Origin: CAYLXX01 sp964387955
GTDB lineage: Bacteria; Patescibacteriota; Microgenomatia; UBA1406; GWC2-37-13
NCBI GenBank assembly: GCA_964387955.1
Contig: CAYLXX010000006.1
Span: 1-44,150, forward strand
Length of the DNA stretch: 44,150 bases
Reading direction: 5' to 3'
In this document: piece after piece, positions 40,387 to 44,150 of the stretch
Layout of the letters: every line of letters starts with the position of its first letter
How positions within the stretch are numbered: position 1 is the stretch's first letter
Made by a program: the position numbers and the translations under genes
The notes under the pieces: generated by a model
What the model saw: only the letters and a program-made list of their open reading frames with translations
Database searches by the model: none
Told to the model about the DNA's origin: nothing

Positions 40387-41040
40387 TTAAAAAGGATTTG
40401 ATTTTGTCGGATAAGAAGTAACTACAGGCTCTGCATCTTTAAATACTACTGTGGTTTTGCTTTGTATTTCCTGCATAAGATCTATCTGTTTTGGGGTAAG
40501 TACTGCCAATTCTCCTTCACCTGGATTAACTTTTTTGCTGTAGAAATTAAGGGCAAGATGTATTTGACCAACTTGGCCGGAAGTATATGAGATTGATTCA
40601 TTGGTGATAAACCTTCCGCCAGCAAATTTATAATCATTCAGAAATTTCAAAAAAGCTTCTGAGTCGCCGTCACCCTGCACTTGAACTTGCAGCTTCTCAG
40701 GAGAAGATTCTGAAAGCTGAATTGAGTAGCCAATTATTTTAAAACCTGTTTTCTCGGAGAGCTGCTCCAGTGCAAAGAGTATGGAAAAATAGTCCTCTTG
40801 ATCTGGGATTAATTGTGTTAGTAGTTTATTGTAGTTGGTAATTTGTGATTGAGTCAAGGCTTTGTTTGATTCAAGCACGCGCACCTTTTTATCTAGACCA
40901 TCGACCTCTGTTTGAGTCGAGATAAGCTCAGCTTGAGTTTTTAAAAAATTTGTTACAGCAATATAAATCATAAAAGAGAGAATGATAAAAACAACACAAG
41001 CGATAAGTAATGACTGGTATTTTTTAAAAATCTGATTCAT
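40387..41040 (-). CDS. pilO: Type IV pilus assembly protein PilO-like
   Basis: 217 residues. An N-terminal membrane helix (about 11-31, LLIACVVFIILSFMIYIAV) is followed by a coiled coil (QAELISTQTEVDGLDKKVRV) and a ferredoxin-like domain, the usual PilO plan. PilO pairs with PilN in the inner membrane and links PilM to the outer parts of the pilus machine. Start chosen at 41040, because the frame start at 41109 overlaps pilN by 86 bases without a signal. The remaining overlap is 17 bases. A C-terminal extension with Pro-rich end (TSYPTKSNPF) is present. Confidence 0.82.
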   Translation of the reverse strand: MNQIFKKYQSLLIACVVFIILSFMIYIAVTNFLKTQAELISTQTEVDGLDKKVRVLESNKALTQSQITNYNKLLTQLIPDQEDYFSILFALEQLSEKTGFKIIGYSIQLSESSPEKLQVQVQGDGDSEAFLKFLNDYKFAGGRFITNESISYTSGQVGQIHLALNFYSKKVNPGEGELAVLTPKQIDLMQEIQSKTTVVFKDAEPVVTSYPTKSNPF

Positions 41041-41602
41041 TGATAGGTTTAAATGTACCGGAAAAATGTAACTCATACCCTTTTGTGATTGATTGCGCAT
41101 TTTCAGCAATAGTTAATTTTTCCAACTTCAATGCAAGAAAATTCTTAAGAAAGCTATCGGATTCTACATAATGGAGAAAGTCATAGGCTTTAGAGAAATC
41201 CTCAAATTCAACAACAAATGCAGTTTTTTTATCTTTATCAATGGACATTGATTGTAATACTGGTGAGTTAGACGAAAAAACCAAAATATCTTTAAGAAGT
41301 GTATAGTAGGGAAGAAAATTAGCATCTTCTTTGCCAAAAACAGTCAACTGATTCTGTTTTTTGGAAAAATACAGTATTTGAGCTTCGATATCTTGATTTT
41401 CAACAAGTTGTGAGAGCAGACTACTTTTCTGCTGTTTAAGGGAATTGAGTCTGAGTCTAAATGATAAAAATATAGCATTGATACTCAAAAAAATTATAAA
41501 CAGTACCATGCCCACACCGATTGAATACTTTTGCACCCGAACAACAATTGCAGGCGGAGCATTCTGCGTGCCAAACTGGAATAAATTGATTCTTTTTTTC
41601 AT
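41024..41602 (-). CDS. pilN: Type IV pilus assembly protein PilN-like
   Basis: 192 residues with the short cytoplasmic start MKKRINLFQFGTQ, where the INLF segment corresponds to the PilN motif that docks into PilM. A membrane helix at about 29-50 and a periplasm-type coiled-coil plus ferredoxin-like domain follow. Its ATG overlaps the pilM stop by four bases (ATGA), so translation is coupled. Confidence 0.82.
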   Translation of the reverse strand: MKKRINLFQFGTQNAPPAIVVRVQKYSIGVGMVLFIIFLSINAIFLSFRLRLNSLKQQKSSLLSQLVENQDIEAQILYFSKKQNQLTVFGKEDANFLPYYTLLKDILVFSSNSPVLQSMSIDKDKKTAFVVEFEDFSKAYDFLHYVESDSFLKNFLALKLEKLTIAENAQSITKGYELHFSGTFKPINESDF

Positions 41603-42621
41603 TCTAATATGCCACCTATAACTGACACGAAGGACGACATGTAGGTGGCAAACGAGGTTGAGATTGAATTTTTGGCCAAAAGATTACCTATTGGTAAAGA
41701 TTCCAGAGGTATAGTAAATTTGCTCTTCATAGTTTGACCCAATAACGGGCAAAACACATCAAAGTTATACATATAAATATTGGAAATCGTTACATTGTGA
41801 TGCTCGCGGGCAAGCAACATAAAGCGTTCCACCTCTTGGCCAAATTCTTTTAGCCCAGGATTGATAATCGGCAAGATTGTTTGTGATTGAGCAGCACTAT
41901 TACGGATCGCCTCAAACGCTCTTTGATCGTCAAGGCTCATATTAATTTTCACTTCTCTGACAAATAATTCAAGACCGAGCTTAAAGGTACGAGCCATAAT
42001 AATAAGTCCAGAGGTGTTATCAAAAAGATACAAAGAGCTCTGAGTATTTCCGAAATTCACTACGATGCTGGCAGTTCCAGCCGTTGTCGTACCCTTTTTA
42101 AAAAGTAAACTCGTGAGACGTCCGGCGGCACTGAGTTCGTTTTCCATATTTTCGGGTATTAAATGGGCTTTTTCGACGGTTTTTTTTACCTGTTCAATTA
42201 TTTTTTTCGGGCAGGCTACGATAAATATAAGGAGTTTTTTGGTTTTGGGATTTTGTGATAATACTTCAATATCAAGTACAGTGTCTTCTATTGGCATCGG
42301 GATAAACTCATCTGCTTGATAGCGTATGGCTGCCAGCAGCTCCTTTTCTTTAAGTTCTGGCATCTCAATAATTTGGGAAAATGTATATGCATCAGGTATG
42401 ATGATATTCACATTCTTTTTGCGAATTCTCAGATGAGAAACGAGTTCTTCAATCATTTGGGCCTGCTTATCGATTAATTGATCATTTTCAGTAGAAAAAA
42501 AGTAGGGGACTGTGTCCTTGTAACCCAAAGCTTGCATCTCCAACAAATCGCCATTTGACTTCAGGTCAGCTATGCGAGTAAATCGTTCGTTAATCTCAAT
42601 GGTGAATGTGGCAAAGTCCAT
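41599..42621 (-). CDS. pilM: Type IV pilus assembly ATPase-like protein PilM
   Basis: 340 residues with the actin-like fold of PilM, which forms a cytoplasmic ring under the pilus base. Typical parts are VNIIIPDAYTFSQIIEMPEL and KEKELLAAIRYQADEFIPMP near 95 and TASIVVNFGNTQSSLYLFDN near 183 (phosphate-binding region). The C-terminal GG near the end (SFVSVIGGILE) is also usual. An AGAAGG Shine-Dalgarno sequence nine bases before the ATG and a TTGACT-17-AATACT promoter mark this as the first gene of pilMNO. Confidence 0.87.
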   Translation of the reverse strand: MDFATFTIEINERFTRIADLKSNGDLLEMQALGYKDTVPYFFSTENDQLIDKQAQMIEELVSHLRIRKKNVNIIIPDAYTFSQIIEMPELKEKELLAAIRYQADEFIPMPIEDTVLDIEVLSQNPKTKKLLIFIVACPKKIIEQVKKTVEKAHLIPENMENELSAAGRLTSLLFKKGTTTAGTASIVVNFGNTQSSLYLFDNTSGLIIMARTFKLGLELFVREVKINMSLDDQRAFEAIRNSAAQSQTILPIINPGLKEFGQEVERFMLLAREHHNVTISNIYMYNFDVFCPLLGQTMKSKFTIPLESLPIGNLLAKNSISTSFATYMSSFVSVIGGILE

Positions 42622-42630
42622 ATTAAAAAT

Positions 42631-42672
42631 CCTTCTAATCTACAGTATTAATGAAAACAGTAGGCAAGTCAA
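42631..42672 (-). promoter_or_regulatory. Promoter and Shine-Dalgarno sequence of pilMNO
   Basis: TTGACT (42667-42672), 17 bases, AATACT (42644-42649) on the minus strand, then AGAAGG (42631-42636) nine bases before the pilM ATG. One of few genes here with a classical ribosome-binding site. Confidence 0.6.
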
Positions 42673-42677
42673 GAGAT

Positions 42678-43298
42678 TTAGAGTTTTCTCAGCACAATAT
42701 TTGTCCTATACGTTAACTGTACCAGATCCTCCGGAGGTACATTGCTACAAGAATCATAGTTCCCATTTGTCCTGTAACAGATATTAAAACTCAAAGTTAC
42801 AGTGGGGTTGGAGTATGTTGATTTTTTGTTACAGGTAACTGAAAAGCTCAGAAAATCAACTATGACCTTGGGACTAGTTATGGTGGTTATTCCAGAAGAA
42901 GTAATATATTGAATCGAAGAATTCTCACCATCTGGGAGAAATGCAAACCAGTTGTTATTAGGACCCGAAGAGGCCCAATTAAATTTCTTCACATAGCCTG
43001 CATTATCTGGTGGTGTACCTGATGTACAAATTGTAGTAATAGGATTTTCGGGACCATCACATTGAAGATTATCAGCGCATCCCCAGATAGTTTGGGCGTT
43101 ATCTTTTATTTTAGCTTCAACAAGTTGTAGTACAGCGTCGCCTTCTTTTTTAACTTCATTTAAACGAGTCACTTTAACCTGCTGCTGTAAAACCACAAAA
43201 AGTACCGAAAATAAAGCAGGTAGAGCAAGTGCAATGACACCCACCACAACTATAATTTCAATTAGGGTAAATCCATAGCGGTGGCGGAAAGAGTTCAT
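42678..43298 (-). CDS. Type IV prepilin-like protein (minor pilin type)
   Basis: 206 residues. The prepilin signature is HRYGFTLIEIIVVVGVIALA: a Gly before the cleavage site, Phe as first mature residue and Glu at position 5, followed by the hydrophobic helix. The C-terminal part is beta-rich with paired Cys (NLQCDGPENPITTIC, CYRTNGNYDSC). Minor pilins of this size usually sit at the pilus tip. The ATG at 43298 overlaps the previous stop as ATGA and is preferred to the one at 43313. Confidence 0.85.
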   Translation of the reverse strand: MNSFRHRYGFTLIEIIVVVGVIALALPALFSVLFVVLQQQVKVTRLNEVKKEGDAVLQLVEAKIKDNAQTIWGCADNLQCDGPENPITTICTSGTPPDNAGYVKKFNWASSGPNNNWFAFLPDGENSSIQYITSSGITTITSPKVIVDFLSFSVTCNKKSTYSNPTVTLSFNICYRTNGNYDSCSNVPPEDLVQLTYRTNIVLRKL

Positions 43299-43765
43299 GG
43301 TCTTTGTTCCCATACTGCAAAATCAACGGTTAACGGTACATTGAGTGTCGAGCCTGTGCCTATATTCCATGACACATTAATAGTTGCCTTTGCTTGGTTA
43401 TTATTGCCATACGTTGTAAGGACCATCGAACGTCTGAAAAGAGCGGGTTGTAAACTGTTGAAAGTACAATTTGCAGGATTAGGATCAGTTGGCCAAGCTT
43501 GAATTGGGGTTTGATTAAAACAAAAAAATTGTCCAAAATCACTACCATGCAGTATAAAAGCAGGCCAATCAGCTTCTCTTTCAGATCTGACCCATTCTGC
43601 AACTTCTTCCGCGTACCGAGTCGCCATAATCCTCTGTTCATTGGTTTTTATATTCCGTAAAGATGCGACTGCAACTGTCACAGCCGTCACAAAAAAAACG
43701 CTCAATATAGCAATGAATACAAGCAGCTCAACAAGAGTAAATCCGTATTGGTTTTTTTTTGTCAT
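43295..43765 (-). CDS. Type IV prepilin-like protein (PilV/PulG type)
   Basis: 156 residues beginning MTKKNQYGFTLVELLVFIAI, a perfect prepilin cleavage region (G|FTLVE), then a helical stretch AEEVAEWVRSEREADWP typical of PilV-like minor pilins. The ATG at 43765 comes one base after the stop of the preceding gene (TAG-C-ATG); the longer frame from 43798 overlaps that gene. It is the second of three pilin-like genes. Confidence 0.85.
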   Translation of the reverse strand: MTKKNQYGFTLVELLVFIAILSVFFVTAVTVAVASLRNIKTNEQRIMATRYAEEVAEWVRSEREADWPAFILHGSDFGQFFCFNQTPIQAWPTDPNPANCTFNSLQPALFRRSMVLTTYGNNNQAKATINVSWNIGTGSTLNVPLTVDFAVWEQRP

Positions 43766-43766
43766 G

Positions 43767-44150
43767 CTATATGGGTTGCGGACAATCAACAGGACCATTA
43801 CTGATTATACCGGCACTATTAACTGTTATTTGGTAACAACTACTCGCATCGCTATTGGTGAGTCTAATTGCTCCATTAGGAGTTACTGTCACAGACTGAT
43901 TCAAAGTAAGTGGTGGGAAGTCGATTGTTGCACCGCCAGCTCCCACGCTTGATGTGATACCCGAAACAAAAGTATAACTTTGCATCAGTTGGTAGCTTGT
44001 ATTCTGGCAATTAAAATACAGCTCATATCCATTAAATAAGACTTTTACTCTGTATCCAAGGAATTTACTTGTGCATTGTGAAGGTATATCTCCAGAAAAT
44101 GCCTTTTTCTTGGCTAATTCAAGTACATCAACCAACTTATTTGACTCAAC
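43767..44150 (-). CDS. Pilin-like (GspH/FimT-type) protein, C-terminal part only
   Basis: The frame is open to the right edge of the window, so the start and the expected N-terminal prepilin helix lie outside. The visible 127 residues contain VDVLELAKKKAFSGDIPSQC near the start, as after the pilin helix, and a beta-rich C-terminal domain with four Cys. TTG at 44135 is an internal codon. Its place before two prepilin genes makes a pseudopilin likely, but the signature itself is not visible. Confidence 0.65.
   Translation of the reverse strand, partial: VESNKLVDVLELAKKKAFSGDIPSQCTSKFLGYRVKVLFNGYELYFNCQNTSYQLMQSYTFVSGITSSVGAGGATIDFPPLTLNQSVTVTPNGAIRLTNSDASSCYQITVNSAGIISNGPVDCPQPI

Noticed and set aside
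1..44150. CRISPR arrays, insertion sequences, replication origin
   Set aside because: I saw no regularly spaced repeats, no transposase or integrase gene, and no cluster of DnaA boxes.

Overview
The window looks like part of a genome of a Candidate Phyla Radiation (Patescibacteria) bacterium, most likely of the Microgenomates (OP11) type. This is an inference from gene content and protein style. Pointers are compact housekeeping genes that lack normally present domains (trigger factor without its PPIase domain, ThrRS without TGS, PheT without its N-terminal tRNA-binding domain), a minimal type IV pilus set (PilM, PilN, PilO and prepilin-like proteins), very tight gene packing, few Shine-Dalgarno sequences, and large single-pass surface proteins with Thr/Pro linkers and dockerin repeats. 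TGA is used as an ordinary stop, so this is not one of the recoded lineages.

Layout. 1-5415: a PfkB-type kinase and a phosphohexomutase on the minus strand, an orphan promoter plus CIRCE operator, then holA and a 550-residue membrane protein fired from one divergent promoter. 5416-6860: about 1.4 kb without a recognisable gene. 6861-24572: an accessory region rich in cell-surface genes. It holds four dockerin proteins (7420-10196, 10376-12148, 16644-18596, 19718-21157), two lysozyme-like proteins, a VanW-like protein, an L,D-transpeptidase, trigger factor, tRNAs for Lys, Arg, Asp and Val, several secreted or unknown proteins and a tiny KGG-motif protein. 24609-32479: the classical translation block thrS-infC-rpmI-rplT, interrupted by an oppositely oriented methyltransferase-like gene, then pheS-pheT, a Nudix hydrolase and a uracil-DNA glycosylase. 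32476-36664: purF and a class A penicillin-binding protein on the minus strand. 36712-40371: a 34-residue membrane peptide, recG, rpmF, nusB, rnc and rpsP. 40387 to the end: the type IV pilus block pilM-pilN-pilO preceded by three prepilin-like genes.

The strongest general signal is promoter position. For at least a dozen first genes, on both strands, a good -10 hexamer ends only 5 to 9 bases before the start codon (most often 6). Transcription should therefore begin at the start codon and give leaderless mRNAs. Downstream genes in operons usually start 0 to 2 bases after the previous stop, or overlap it, without a visible Shine-Dalgarno sequence. Clear Shine-Dalgarno exceptions are the KGG gene and pilM.

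The surface-protein region is the best candidate for an undescribed system. It combines membrane-anchored proteins carrying CBM6-like, lectin-like and possibly hydrolytic modules joined to dockerins, with peptidoglycan-remodelling enzymes close by. The cohesin partner is not in this window. One dockerin gene contains a 100-N scaffold gap flanked by identical 55-base copies. Collapsing the copies restores a single 873-residue reading frame, so the gap is an assembly artefact.
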